DNA of 64,000 nucleotides from positions 48,618 through 112,617 of the forward strand of contig JAPEVF010000100.1 of NCBI GenBank assembly GCA_029747585.1, in the 5' to 3' direction. This DNA comes from Pleurotus djamor. Taxonomy: Eukaryota > Basidiomycota > Agaricomycetes > Agaricales > Pleurotaceae. Under the pieces are notes generated by a model. That model was not told the DNA's origin and searched no databases. It was given only the letters and a program-made list of their open reading frames with translations. Below are positions 1 through 10,600 of the stretch, in pieces; positions within the stretch are counted from its first letter, which is position 1; each line of letters starts with the position of its first letter. The translations under genes and the position numbers were made by a program.

Positions 1-1192
1 TCTCTTCTTCTTGTGATGCCTTGGTGGTCAAGCCGCCGTCTCCAACTTTTCAGGCACACTGGAAGCGTCGCCTCAGGCTCGACAGGGTTCTGAAGGCGAC
101 TAAGAAGACTGATAAACAGGCCGAGAGGTGAGTTTACTGCTTCCTTCCCAGTGGTCACGATCGGAGCTCTGATACACCTGCACTCAGTCATAGTCCGTTG
201 CCACAGAATGCACCCAAAATCTCCGAAGATCAGTCAGACCCTCTTTCGTATCCCCATGATCTTGACGCAGTCATAAATAAAACAATCATTGTCCAAGCTT
301 GTATCCAGGCTTTCTATACACGTCCAAAGTATGTCACTTGTTTTCATCCCACCACGTTAGTCGAATAACCTATCAAGCTAGGCCACTTCGACACTTGGTA
401 CAGCGCAATCGCGAGAAAAGTGTTCAAGCTTTGCTTGTCCAAGCTTTGCTTGTCCAAGCTCATCGTTACGTCTCGTCCTTGGAAGGAATGATAGCGGTTG
501 TCAGGTCTATCTCGGCCATCCATCAAAAGATGATCGTGTCTCCCACCAGAAATGCTCAAGACTCACGCCTTCTGACTGACGTTGCATCCAATCTCCTCCG
601 CAATTCAATTGATGAATACGAGACTATCAGCCGTGAAATCCAGGAGGTTGGTCATTTTTTCGTATCTCTCCTTTTATTATTAATCCTTGCCATATAGATC
701 GAAGAAGGGAAGAACCCGACCGGAAATCTTCCTAGTACGGATGGCCCCGATGAACTACGAAAACGTAGGCATCCACATCTAGATATGTCAGCCGCTTGTA
801 TGATACTGATAGGGACGAACACAGATCTCTCGGTACACATCAGCGAAGGAGAACTATTCGCGCATCTGCGAACGAACTTCGTCCAGCTCGTTGGCCATCT
901 CCACGAGTATCGGCGCTTTCTTGTTAGTCTTTCCCGCGAATTTCAAGCTGCGCGGCACTTCCAGCGTACCGTCTCCGACCCGGAGGTTGTGAACAGATGG
1001 AAAAGCCATGAACACCAGCTCCAGGAATACGAGCTTGAGGTTTGTCCCTTGAGTATTACACACATGATGTTCTCTAACCTTGACATCGCCTAGTTGAAAT
1101 GGGGGCAAGGTCTGAAGGAACAGAAGCGGCACTTCGGAATGAACACACGAAGCCGGACCGCCCTTTCTGGTGCTGTACACTATAACTCATAA
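1..1192 (+). CDS. Partial helical protein of unknown function (3' part)
   Basis: The 5' end lies outside the window. Exons that join in frame are 54-127, 188-328, 382-646, 698-764, 813-1039 and 1094-1192 (stop TAA 1190-1192), all with GT-AG introns of 48-60 nt. The product is rich in predicted helix and charged residues, with no signal peptide, membrane segment or motif I recognise. At 428-458 a 15-nt unit is repeated in tandem and in frame, giving two ALLVQ blocks. The order of segments (a Glu/Asp helix ending near an intron, a Pro/Gly linker, then an L-rich helix with HLHEYRR) parallels the next gene, so the two are probably tandem paralogues. The exon chain is moderately secure because every phase agrees; function is unknown. 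Confidence 0.55.
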
Positions 1193-1524
1193 CTCAGATC
1201 GATTACTTAGAAAAATCATGTCCCCATGCTGCGTTTTGGATTCCACTTTGGCGTGACACTCTCACGTCACCCCATCAGGCTACCATGTGTAGGTCAACCC
1301 ACCTGAGTACGCCACGGTGCTGCCACCACGTTCGGCCGTTGAGACAGCATTTCTTCACGATTCAGATTCACGATCCAGAGATATGGAAATCCTTGAAACG
1401 CCTGCAAGGCCATGCACCGGAGAGCACGCCGTCACTGCTGTGTTCATGACGCCTTGCTGAACTCATATAGACTTCGACTCCCTGTCATGTCTCAGTAACT
1501 ACAACTACGCTCCCAGTCTCTAGG

Positions 1525-3453
1525 ATGACCGACTTACAAATAGAAAGACGTACGATCCAATACTACGAAGGTGAACAAGGGCATATTGTAGGCATATCAA
1601 ATCACGTCTATCCCCCGCCGGTTCCTAGCACTAAATTCATCCCAGGAAGATGCTGAGCTCTCGCGACCCGTTCTTTCCTTGATGGAAGCCATCGAGCAGG
1701 CGATGAACTCCATACACTTCGTCCACGCTGCCTTGCGTACCTCAAAGAAGGAACAGGTCACACAGTTCTTGATGGATAAGCACACCATCCGTCAGGAATG
1801 GGAAGAGATCATAGCTGTCTTGCAACAGATACTGGGTTACTCGAGGGATTACTCCCTCTTGTGCAGGTCACTACAATTTAGCGACCCTAACTCTATCATA
1901 GCCCGAGCTTCCGTTGTGAAGCTCTCTGCAGTTCGGATTTCTCGACACCTAGATCGTGTTCGAGGAACTTACGACAGCAGTATCACCATGCTCGGACGCT
2001 CTCTGCACACGATCAATTCGAAATCTGATTATTATCGGGACAACGGTGTGTGGATGTGCCTTACATTGTACTTCACCTACCTTACATCAATATTCAGGGA
2101 GTCCTACCAGTGATGACGGGAGCGTAATGTTGGCGCTACGTCACTCGCTGAATGCGATCCAGGATATGTCTTCTTTCTGGGGTACCCACTATCGGACCCT
2201 CGACAGAGGGTCTCTCTCCACGGATGCCTTTGAGCACACTTTCACTCCGAGTTTCCTCGACCGAGAGTTCTCCCGTTGGGAGCTCTATCAAAGTGTGCTG
2301 CTTCAGGCTATCAGCTCCATCACCGCCTCCTGTGATGCTATGATGGTCCACCCAACCAGCGTCACGCCTTCACCTCTCGTGCAGTTGATACAGAGAGTGA
2401 AAAGAAATGATCAAACACTTCAACGCCCGACACCTTCGTATCATGATAGTCATTCACAAGCTGATCTCGATGAACGACTCCCTTCTCCCTCGTGGCCTCT
2501 GCTCCAATTGACTTCTGATTCAGCAGAAGAGGCAGAATACCGTGTCCAGGCTCGCATATCCGGTCTGACCAACGCAGCACGCTTGATACACGGATGCATC
2601 TTTTCCTTCGTCAACAATCGTCGTAAGTAAGTAGTCCGATCATTCGACATTCATATGAGTGAAGTTCACATCCTTGAAGTAGCGGTCTCATCAAGAGGCG
2701 TGCCTTGAAAAGGGTAGGCGTCCAGATGAGGAGATACATACAATCTTGTGCACTGGCATGTCAATTTGCCGACGACCTTTGCTCGCAAACTCCTACCGAA
2801 AGTGCCACCCAACTTGTCAAGGAATATGAAGTGATACACAAGAGCCTATCGGCAATTGTGAGTGTCCTGCGGCCTCTTTAACAACACGAAGAACTCATGT
2901 CAAGTCCCTGCTTAGTCTCAATCCGCAGGACCAGGTCGAACTCCCGAGAAAGCGAAGAACGTCATTCGCCTTTCTCAAGACGAGAAAATTGATCAGGCCG
3001 AGATTTCACGCCGTGAGTCACCCTTTCCCTGATTTGCCACGTAGGATGGCTTGCTGAATAAGGTCGCTCGACAGAAATTGATGGACTCAGCAACAGAGGC
3101 CTTCTTGTCTACACGGTACATTGCCTTGTTAACCTCAAAACCCATCTCGACGAGCTTCGACGCTCCCCTAAGTCCCTCAGGGCCTTGAAAAGGGATGATC
3201 CCCGGGTTCAGGCGTACAAAGATCAGGTAGGTGCTCGTTCCCGATCTAGACAAAGGTTTTTAAACACCTCCGTACCTTAAAGATGAAGGCGACGAAGAGC
3301 CAATTTACCGCGTGCAAAGGGAAACTCCCCCTTGATCCAGACACGAAGAGGGAAAGAAAGCAGGCAGAAAAAGAGCTGAGGAAGACAACGGCGCGCGAAA
3401 AGAGGAAGCTGGAAAAGAAGGGGAACAAGAACTCCTCTATCCCAGATGTATGA
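1525..3453 (+). CDS. Helical protein of unknown function, paralogue of the upstream gene
   Basis: Seven exons join in frame: 1525-1570, 1650-2045, 2098-2626, 2683-2857, 2916-3012, 3075-3226 and 3283-3453, totalling 1566 nt, or 521 residues plus stop. The phases agree at all six junctions, which supports the model. The N-terminal two thirds are predicted helical (for example the segment containing QEWEEIIAVLQQIL). A Ser/Pro-rich linker follows around residues 260-300, and the last exon is extremely basic (KRERKQAEKELRK type), possibly a nuclear signal or nucleic-acid contact. No catalytic motif is visible. The short block LVKEYEVIHKSL resembles SIDEYETISREI of the upstream gene, consistent with tandem duplication. 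I do not recognise the family. Confidence 0.6.
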
Positions 3454-4047
3454 GGATGGGGCCTCGTCAATACTTGTATATCTATTGGCATTTCCTGAGA
3501 AGCCACAACTCTGAGCTCATCTTGAGGGGTCTGTGCATCAAAATTCATTTATGGTGTCAACGCAATGGGTGGAGTCGCTTTGGTACGCTCAGGGCTAGGT
3601 TAAGCAAGCTGTCCCTGGATGTTTAAGGGAGTCCATCTTAAAAAAAAAACTCAGCCCGTCGCCGTTCGAAAATTTAGACCGAGAACTCTGTTCCTTCACC
3701 GCATCGAGCGTTGGGTCTGATACCGCTTGGCCATGGACTGATGTCCGAGACTTTGAACGGAGCAGGTATGTAGATTTTTGAGAAGATCACGAGTAATACT
3801 CTAGATCGCAGGGGATTGGATCGCACTTTTATCCGTTCAGCTCGGATTCTTCCAAAATTCTTACCCTCCGCCGTGAAAATGCTGTTCCAACGTAGGGTAA
3901 AGTCCTGGTCATGGACACCGCCATATGGTGAGCTACCGAAACGCCATCACTCGCATCAACTCCTGGCATCACCGCCTACTTATAGAGACGGAGATATGAT
4001 GGTAACAATACCCGCGTGGATGCTCCCTTCTCTTTCGCCTGACACTT
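3454..4047. other. Intergenic, no gene seen
   Basis: About 590 bp with an A10 run near 3640. Only short frames occur. It would hold the promoter of the DUF6534 gene, but I see no clear TATA box at a fitting distance. Confidence 0.4.
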
Positions 4048-5671
4048 ATGCAAGCCCTCGATCCTACTGTTGGCGCCGTCGAAGTTGGCATTTTGCTCTC
4101 AACATTTTTATCTGGTTTCGCGACCATTCAAACCTATGAATATTTCTCAAATTATTGTGGGGACTCAAAGCGGCTAAAAGTCTATGTGAGTCGTTCCGCC
4201 CCGCTTGACAGGCTCGACGGAGCTGAATGAGAGATTACTTGGACCAGACTTCGATGATATGGTGTGTCCTGGTTTGTGTGAACGAACGACTCATCTTAAC
4301 ACGAGACCATAGGATTCTTGACATCGCTTTCACAACCCTGCTCTTCCATGCCCTATACATCATCACCGTCTCAAACTACGGTCAACCTGGGACGGTCAAC
4401 ACTGTCCCTCCAACATTGAGCTCTGGACTTGTGGTCACTTCGATATCCATTCCTTTGGTTCAAGCATTCTTCGTCAACCGAGTTCGGATCATGTCCAACT
4501 CAGCTCCCATCATCGCCTTTTCGAGTTCTGCTGTTCTGTTTCTGCGCTTTGCTACCTCTTTTGCTTGCTCGATTGTCTCATTCATCCACAACAACTTTTC
4601 CGAGCTGCGATCGCGATGGAACTGGCTGTTCATCCTGACCCTGAGCATAGGGTTCTTCTGTGATGCATTCGTTGCGGCGAGTTCTTGTTTCTTCCTACTG
4701 AGAAGGAAAAGAGATCCATTCCCGTGAGTTGTGGTCTATAGCCGACTGAACACGTTCTGACCCTTGAGTAGAACGGATACTCTACTGGTTCGCATGGGAG
4801 CTTGGGCTTTTCGTAAGCATTCCCTTCGTAAATTCTAACGCTCACTAATCCCAGAACATCCTCAGAAACAGGAATACTCACATGGTAATTGCTCGCTGGC
4901 TGCTCTTCCCGGGAACGCTCTCTGAAGACTACATCATGCAGTGTCGCATCCTTCCTGACTCTGATCTTCGTAAGCCCACCTTTCCTCTGAGGTTCCCCGT
5001 GAGCTTACCTTCACCATGAAACATCTAGTATCTATCCATGAATAACTGTGCGCGATCTTCCTTAGTCGCCCTCCATTGTGTTCATTATAGCCCGCTCAGT
5101 CGCCTGGATCACGACGCTCATTGTAACGCCCAAAAGTATGGCACATTGCTATTGTTTTCATCTTCGACCGCTTGCTGATCACCTGTCTCAGTCTTCACGA
5201 ATATCCTTTTCGCAACGTAAGTACCCCCTGCCTTTCCCTCCTTCGCTATCTACACTCACTGCCTTACTCCGCAGCCTCAACGCCCGAGCTCCTCATACAA
5301 CCATTCATGAACGGAAACCCTCGCAGATTGTACGTTCTCCACCCAGCTCCGTGCCTCAAGGCCTCAATATTCAATACCGACCTCCATGATATACAGGTAA
5401 TCAGTCCCCTAGCTTACCCAGGCCCGAAATCCCGGCATTCATTGCTCGCTGAGACTTCCCATACACCTACCCCGCCGAGGTTTAGCGCTACGCCTGAAAC
5501 TATGGTAAATACCAATGATGACGGGGGCGACAACAGGATTGGCACTGACCACCTGAACCTCAGCGTGAGTCCACAATCGCGCTCCCCCNCTNCGACTCCC
5601 CTGATACCTTGTCTTTCTTTATCCAGGATATTGATTTGATGCATAGCTCGCGCCCTAGGTCATCGACATAG
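4048..5671 (+). CDS. DUF6534-type multi-pass membrane protein
   Basis: Eleven exons join with consistent phase: 4048-4185, 4248-4261, 4313-4723, 4772-4812, 4866-4884, 4942-4969, 5066-5135, 5192-5216, 5275-5329, 5397-5564 and 5627-5671 (1014 nt, 337 residues). The N-terminus (LDPTVGAVEVGILLSTFLSG, then QTYEYF) matches the first helix of the DUF6534 family, a seven-helix family abundant in Agaricomycetes. Family landmarks follow: WILDIAFTTLLFHALY, a VSNYGQP loop, a TDTLL segment before helix six, and the closing KIFTNILFATLNAR block. The last ~75 residues are a soluble Ser/Thr/Pro tail. Several exons are tiny (14, 19, 25 and 28 nt). Two N bases (5589, 5592) fall inside the last intron. Function in this family is not established; a receptor-like role is only a guess from topology. 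Confidence 0.85.
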
Positions 5672-5961
5672 TCGATGTGTTTTCTCGCTCAATGTTAATT
5701 TATTGTTCACCTCGCGGCGTAATTTATTGCCTAGTCCGAAATTCTGAGTTAAGACTTGAACACTGGCGTCAAAAGCTGCGCTTTTGTGCCCTTCTACGAG
5801 GAAGCCTGCCTGTGGCTGACGTGAAGATTGCGATGCCAACGGTAGTGGTAAAGAGTTCGCCACGATAGTTCGGTGGTCCGATGTTTCCCGTTCAAAAGAA
5901 TGCCGATGGGTTTACATCGTAGATTTAAAAGTGTAAGGTTACATTGGCGTAGAGAAGTAGT
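5672..5961. other. Intergenic between convergent genes
   Basis: About 290 bp between the stop of the DUF6534 gene and the stop of the D-amino-acid oxidase gene. No reading frame of note; it presumably holds both 3' ends. Confidence 0.5.
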
Positions 5962-7429
5962 TCATTCAGGGCCTTTCGACAGCGCGTCCTCAAGCAGTCG
6001 AACTGCGACGGCAGCCGAACCCCAAGAAGACTGAAACCCCGATCCATCATGCCTTTTCGAATCGTCATCAGAACGACCGCACAAGATGTACAAATGGAAG
6101 CATGAACTCACCCATAGTTGTACACCACTGGGATCTTCGTGCCACCGTCCACTCGGTTGAACCACTCCACTTCCAATCGCAAGCCAGCCTTCCTTCCGGG
6201 ACGAAACCCACATCCCTCCTCGATGATCAAAGGCTTCAGGGCCTCAATTGTGGGCGCTGGCAAGTCTGGTGTACGTAGATGAGGTGGAGCGAGCTCTGGG
6301 TAAACAGCCAGGGCATATGTCAGAATGCTCTCCGTTGTCTCAGGTCGTGCCTTTGGGTACCTGTGCAATGATTCAACCATCCAGCCACCAATACCCCCCA
6401 AGGGCGACATACCAGTCATCAGCATCCCGAGTACCTCCAACGATAACATCGCCACTTCTCCTAGGAATGATGTACGCCCAACCATCAGGGCGCGAAAGGG
6501 TCAATCCCTGTTTGACCCAAGGCGCTCGGAGGAGAACCGTCTGTCCGCGATAAGGCAGCATCGTGGTATCCTCCACACCACCCAGCACTCGGGTACCAAG
6601 GCCTGTACAAACAAAGATACTGTCCGCTGACGGGGAAGGCCCACCGTTGCCGTATACGTTGATGCCTCCTTCGATGATCTGGTTGACATGCTGAACAGTC
6701 GCCTGCTTGATAAGGCCGCCTATTGAAAGGAACTCGGCGAGCAGGTAGCGAAGGTATCGTGGCGTGTCGATGGTTATGGTTTCAAACGTTACGCCATCTA
6801 CAGCCCCGAAGGGGAGTTCCTCGGGATTGAGGTAGCGGAACTGCGGTCATAAGTGATCACCAACAACCTGAAACTGAGAAGGATTGCTCACGTTCGGCAT
6901 GTGATCAAGTCCACTGGGACGTGGACGCTCGTTATGATACATCTCCCTCTGCCTGATGCGAAGGAAGAGATGTTCAGTTGAGCTACCAGGCGCCGACATA
7001 TCCCACATTACACCAAAGGTCTCCTTATCTATTTCTGTTCGTATTCATTCAATGTGAGATTTACACGCATGAGAGGCGACCGCAGAGTGATTGAACCGAC
7101 CATGCTTGTATGATCCCTTGGGTTCGAAACTAACATGATTCGCGCCCTAGATGAATTCTGGATGAGCACCCCGTCCCAAAAAGTCAGAAATGCGGGGCCT
7201 GGCTTACCGCCCAATGACTCGTATATTTTACCGTCTTCGGGTCCGTTGGGAGGGTTTCAGAAATGATAGTGACTTGGTAGAGGGCTGTCCGTTGCAACCT
7301 GAGAGCTGTGGTGAGGCCCACGACGCCTTTGGAGTGTGTCCATGTTAGACCTTGTCCTTGTATCATCACCAAACTGTAAGAAACCCGCTCACCGGCACCG
7401 ACAACGACGATTTGCTTCTTCGAAGTCAT
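5962..7429 (-). CDS. FAD-dependent D-amino-acid oxidase (DAAO/DASPO family)
   Basis: Read on the minus strand, the start (7429) gives MTSKKQIVVVGAG, and the next exon continues VVGLTTALRLQ, together forming the Rossmann FAD-binding GxGxxG motif split by an intron. Later exons carry GQTVLLRAPWV, the strand before PDGWAYIIPRRSGDVIVGGT, GFRPGRKAGLRLE, and the FAD-contacting C-terminal block NYGHDGSGFQSSWGSA. These are the hallmark segments of D-amino-acid and D-aspartate oxidases, flavoenzymes that deaminate D-amino acids to 2-oxo acids, ammonia and H2O2. The stop is at 5962-5964. The C-terminus reads KGPE, so the usual peroxisomal SKL-type signal is absent unless an alternative 3' exon exists. 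Substrate preference (neutral versus acidic D-amino acids) cannot be told from what I can see. A duplicated segment begins about 40 bp upstream of the start codon, so its promoter has probably been rearranged. Confidence 0.88.
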
Positions 7430-7674
7430 GGTTGAGGTATAGGCCGTGGCAACGACAAATCATCCATCATGGTAATTGCGTTTGCCAATTGATGCCAGAC
7501 GCTGCTCAAAGGCTGCTCAAAGCGGCTTGCGGGCGCTTATTAAGACGCCTTTCAGACGCCCAGGAACAGCCCAGATCGGAGGCACTTCTTCAACGTTCAA
7601 CGTTCAAACGTTCAAACGTTCAACCGCCACCAAACCGCCACCACCTTTGCTTAGGAAAATATTTCCAGAGTCTG

Positions 7675-8937
7675 ATGGCTCGAGGTACATATCCTGAGTG
7701 CCTACAACATGATAGTCTTACTCATATAATCTATCCTACAGCGTCGCTTCCTCCGGAGCTCTGGCTTGCCATCTTTCAGGAGCACCGCAGGATTTGCCAT
7801 CATCCATCTGAGCTATATCCTCTTCTTTTTGTTTCGCGACTTACCCATGAGCTTGTCTTGCCGCTGCTCTACAACGACATCAGATTCACCACGGCCTCCA
7901 AAAAGGGAACACGACTTACGCTTTCTCAATACGGGCATTCTCGCATGCCGCTTTATTCATTGGCCCAGTCAGATATTCCTTCCCTTCACCGAAGCTTAGT
8001 CTACGGTGAAAGGGGACAATTCGCAACATCTCTTCTTTGTATGAACATCCTCGAGGGATACGTGCCCGAACAACGATGGAATGAATTATTTCTTTCATTG
8101 GTCAGTCTGCGGCGTCTCTCGCTGGCCCACATCGCTGTTCCAACCATTCTTTCGTCTATATCCCACTCGGTCAACCTCACGCATCTCAGCCTCAATCAAG
8201 TCGACGTCGACAAGCTACAATTGATGACGTTCATAGAAGGTCACCCCCAGCTAATATTTCTGGAGCTCCAAAATATCTACACGCTCCCGCGCCGATTTTC
8301 AACTGGAAGCCTATCCTGTTTGAGGACGTTCCACGGGAGTTCTCTTCTGTGGCCTACTATCTGTCATAATCCATCGGTGGAAAATTTGTGCGGCAGTATC
8401 CATCGTGGATTTCGCAAGGAGTTTGCCACGAGACGGAGGATTCGTATCAACGGATGGGATCGGCAGGATACGGTGGACTCGTTCTTATTATCGTTATCCG
8501 CTCGGATCCAATACTTTAGTATCCCTTTGCAAGTGAGTAGGATACATATCGCTAAATGGCATAATCTCACCTTCCTCCCAGTCCAGTCCCGAGGTCACGA
8601 ACCTCCTCCTTCAAATACCCCCAAACTCCCTGCAGTACCTTCGGCTCACAGCCAACTACTCAGAAAGGGTGTCCATGAATTACATCAATGCCCTATTTGG
8701 ACGATTCCCTTCGTTGGCTCTGATAGATGTTTTAACAGAGAAACTAGATCGTGCCTGGGTTAGTCGACGTTTCAATCGCAATATTCCAGACCGTGTGCGG
8801 ACCTTCACTCTTAGAGATGCTGACTGTTGGGAGAACTGGTGGAAGCCTGTTGGCGATGATCTAGGTAGGACCTCAATCAACTCTCCGTGCATTCGATATG
8901 GACTCTAATAATCTGTACATCAGGAATCACTCCCTAA
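7675..8937 (+). CDS. F-box-like / leucine-rich protein, copy 1
   Basis: Exons 7675-7684, 7742-8532, 8582-8864 and 8924-8937 join in frame to 365 residues. The first exon encodes only MAR plus one base, and the last encodes only GITP and stop; both mini-exons are conserved in copy 2, which supports them. The N-terminus SLPPELWLAIFQE followed by LYPLLFVSRLTHELVLPLLY is the classic fungal F-box-like start (LPxEL, then CKxW-like and LYxxI blocks). Irregular leucine-rich segments follow (LRRLSLAHI, LTHLSLNQVDV, LIFLELQNI, LRTFHG). Such proteins are usually substrate adaptors of SCF ubiquitin ligases, but Agaricomycetes carry hundreds with unknown targets. The protein is nearly identical to the gene at 17423-18701 and diverged from the one at 18836-20048. 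Confidence 0.85.
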
Positions 8938-9083
8938 ACAAACGAAGGACTCCGTCTGATTGACTGCTGCAGATGATTTCAGGACAGATACATTGATTTC
9001 GCAATCGTAGGGTTCTCCGAGACGCTCTTGTCTCCATCACACTTGCCAAGAGAGCGATACGGACAATCCGAATTCCACCCCCT

Positions 9084-9200
9084 TCAGTGCACCTCTCGGG
9101 TTATATCTTTGACCGTTTCCCACCATTCCTGCCAGTGTTCAAGGCTCTTCGGAATTCGAACGTACTGGGCGGTAGCATCCCCGCGAGAATAATGTTGCGT
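9084..9200 (-). pseudogene. 3' remnant of a minus-strand F-box gene
   Basis: On the minus strand this encodes only a C-terminal fragment (IPKSLEHWQEWWETVKDI, stop at 9084-9086) that matches the end of the complete F-box gene at 18836-20048 (SLEHWQEWWEAVKDM). Upstream of about 9200 the similarity ends abruptly, so the rest of the gene was never copied or has been lost. It marks the right breakpoint of the duplication. Confidence 0.75.
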
Positions 9201-10205
9201 GCCAGGGGTGAGTTCTCACGGTCTACTTCCTGAAACGAAAATGCGAGGGATTACCTTGGGACTTTGTGAAACTGAAATTCAAGGGTTTTTGATAGGTGCG
9301 TAGCGCTCATCCCCTTTTCATTACAGGAGAGACCAGCAGCATGCCGGCCTCTCCGTGTCACTATCTAGGTACATGCAAGTAGACTACGAGTAAAGAAGGA
9401 GAAGAGTAGTAAGGTGGCGGCGGCAAGAGTACATGACGGCGGGACGGCATAACGACGGGGGGAAGAGGGAATGGATGCTCGAAACCACCTCTGACCACCC
9501 TCCTTATATACACTGTGCCACGTCAGATACCAAGCCGCGCGCACAGACCTCCCCTAGCCGTACCCTCTGCCCTCGGCTTCTTCGCCTCCGTCTTGTCCTT
9601 AGTCCGTGTCTCGACTCTCAACAGCAAGGTCTTTTTTTATCTCCGTGAAAATAATTTTTATTCGGCTCTACGTAATTTGCACAAGTCCGATGCTAGTCCC
9701 ACTCATACCCAAAGTAGCAAATAGCAAAACAATCAAATCAAATTTCCTCGAAACTATGCGACTACACAACTCAAGTTTGTACTCTACGAGAACGTCGAGT
9801 CCATTGGCTTTGAAAATGATTGACTTGAATATCCCTTGCACCACTCAAAATCCCTCGGCTCCATCCCGAAGCCACAAGACTCGACACCCTGACACTCTCA
9901 ACCCTCTCCCCTCAGCTACCCCGGAAACACCTCGAGAGTCTTGAAGCTCGACGCGAGCAAGCTTGAAGGGCGGCGAGATTGGCGAGGAAAGGAAAGGGAA
10001 GTCGACGCGGATTTCGAGTGCCAGAAGAAGGGGAGGTGTGAAATAAGCTTGACATGTGCCGAAAACGTCGTTTCGAGAGTCATTTCGAGCCGAAATCTGT
10101 AGATACAATGTGAGAGACAAAGTAGAATTGAAAAACTTACCTAGAATGGACCTAATGGCTGAGAGTCCCGCGCGCCGAGTCAAATGAGGCTCGAAGGGCC
10201 TGGGG
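9201..10205. other. Non-coding stretch, no gene supported
   Basis: About 1 kb with a G-rich block near 9410-9470 and a TATATACA sequence near 9506-9513. Several open frames exist on both strands but none has recognisable content or splice continuity. A motif of the type GAAAACGTCGA recurs at about 9788 and 10058, and again at 11203 and 11341. Confidence 0.4.
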
Positions 10206-10600
10206 AGTGACAAAATGGCGTCGTTTCGTGTATATATGGTTCGTTAGAGGTGGGGAACCGAGTCTTGCAAGTGTAGAAGGTCGGGAGGGCCGGGTAGGGA
10301 TAAAATGGCGTCGATTCATACATATATCGTTCGTTGGGGGTGGGGAAACAACTCTTGCAGGTTGAGAAGGTCGGGAGGGGCGAGGAGCGACAAAACGGCG
10401 TCGATTCGTGTATACATTGCTCGTTGGGGGGGTGGGGAAACAAGTCTTGCAAATGGAGAAGGTCGGGAGGGCCGGGAAGTGACAAAATGGTGTCGTTTCG
10501 TCGTAATGCGATCGTACGAGGCGGAGACGCTGAGGGTGGTGTCGATTCAATGGGGCGAGGCTGTAGTACCGACAAAATGACGAATTTCTGTACATATATT
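10206..10600. repeat. Minisatellite, ~90-bp unit
   Basis: The anchor AAAATGGCGTCG (or a close variant) recurs at 10212, 10302, 10392, 10484 and 10574, a spacing of 90-92 bp. Each unit contains a TGTATATATNG stretch, then TTCGTTGGGGGTGGGGAA, TCTTGCAA and GAAGGTCGGGAGGGCCGG. Degenerate single units continue at about 10764, 10887 and 11079. Because 90 is divisible by three, open frames run through the block on both strands, but they look like by-products of the repeat. Confidence 0.85.

Larger units (their letters stand above)
7468..9200. repeat. Segmental duplication, copy 1
   Basis: From about 7468 this DNA aligns almost base for base with 17257-18960: shared GCTGCTCAAAGGCTGCTC, GACGCCTTTCAGACGCCCAG, the whole F-box gene, and a shared tail with the 3' end of the neighbouring minus-strand F-box gene. 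Copy 1 contains an extra CGTTCAAA microsatellite (about 7591-7625) missing from copy 2. Because its right end stops inside a truncated piece of a gene that is complete beside copy 2, copy 1 is the likely derived copy. Confidence 0.85.
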
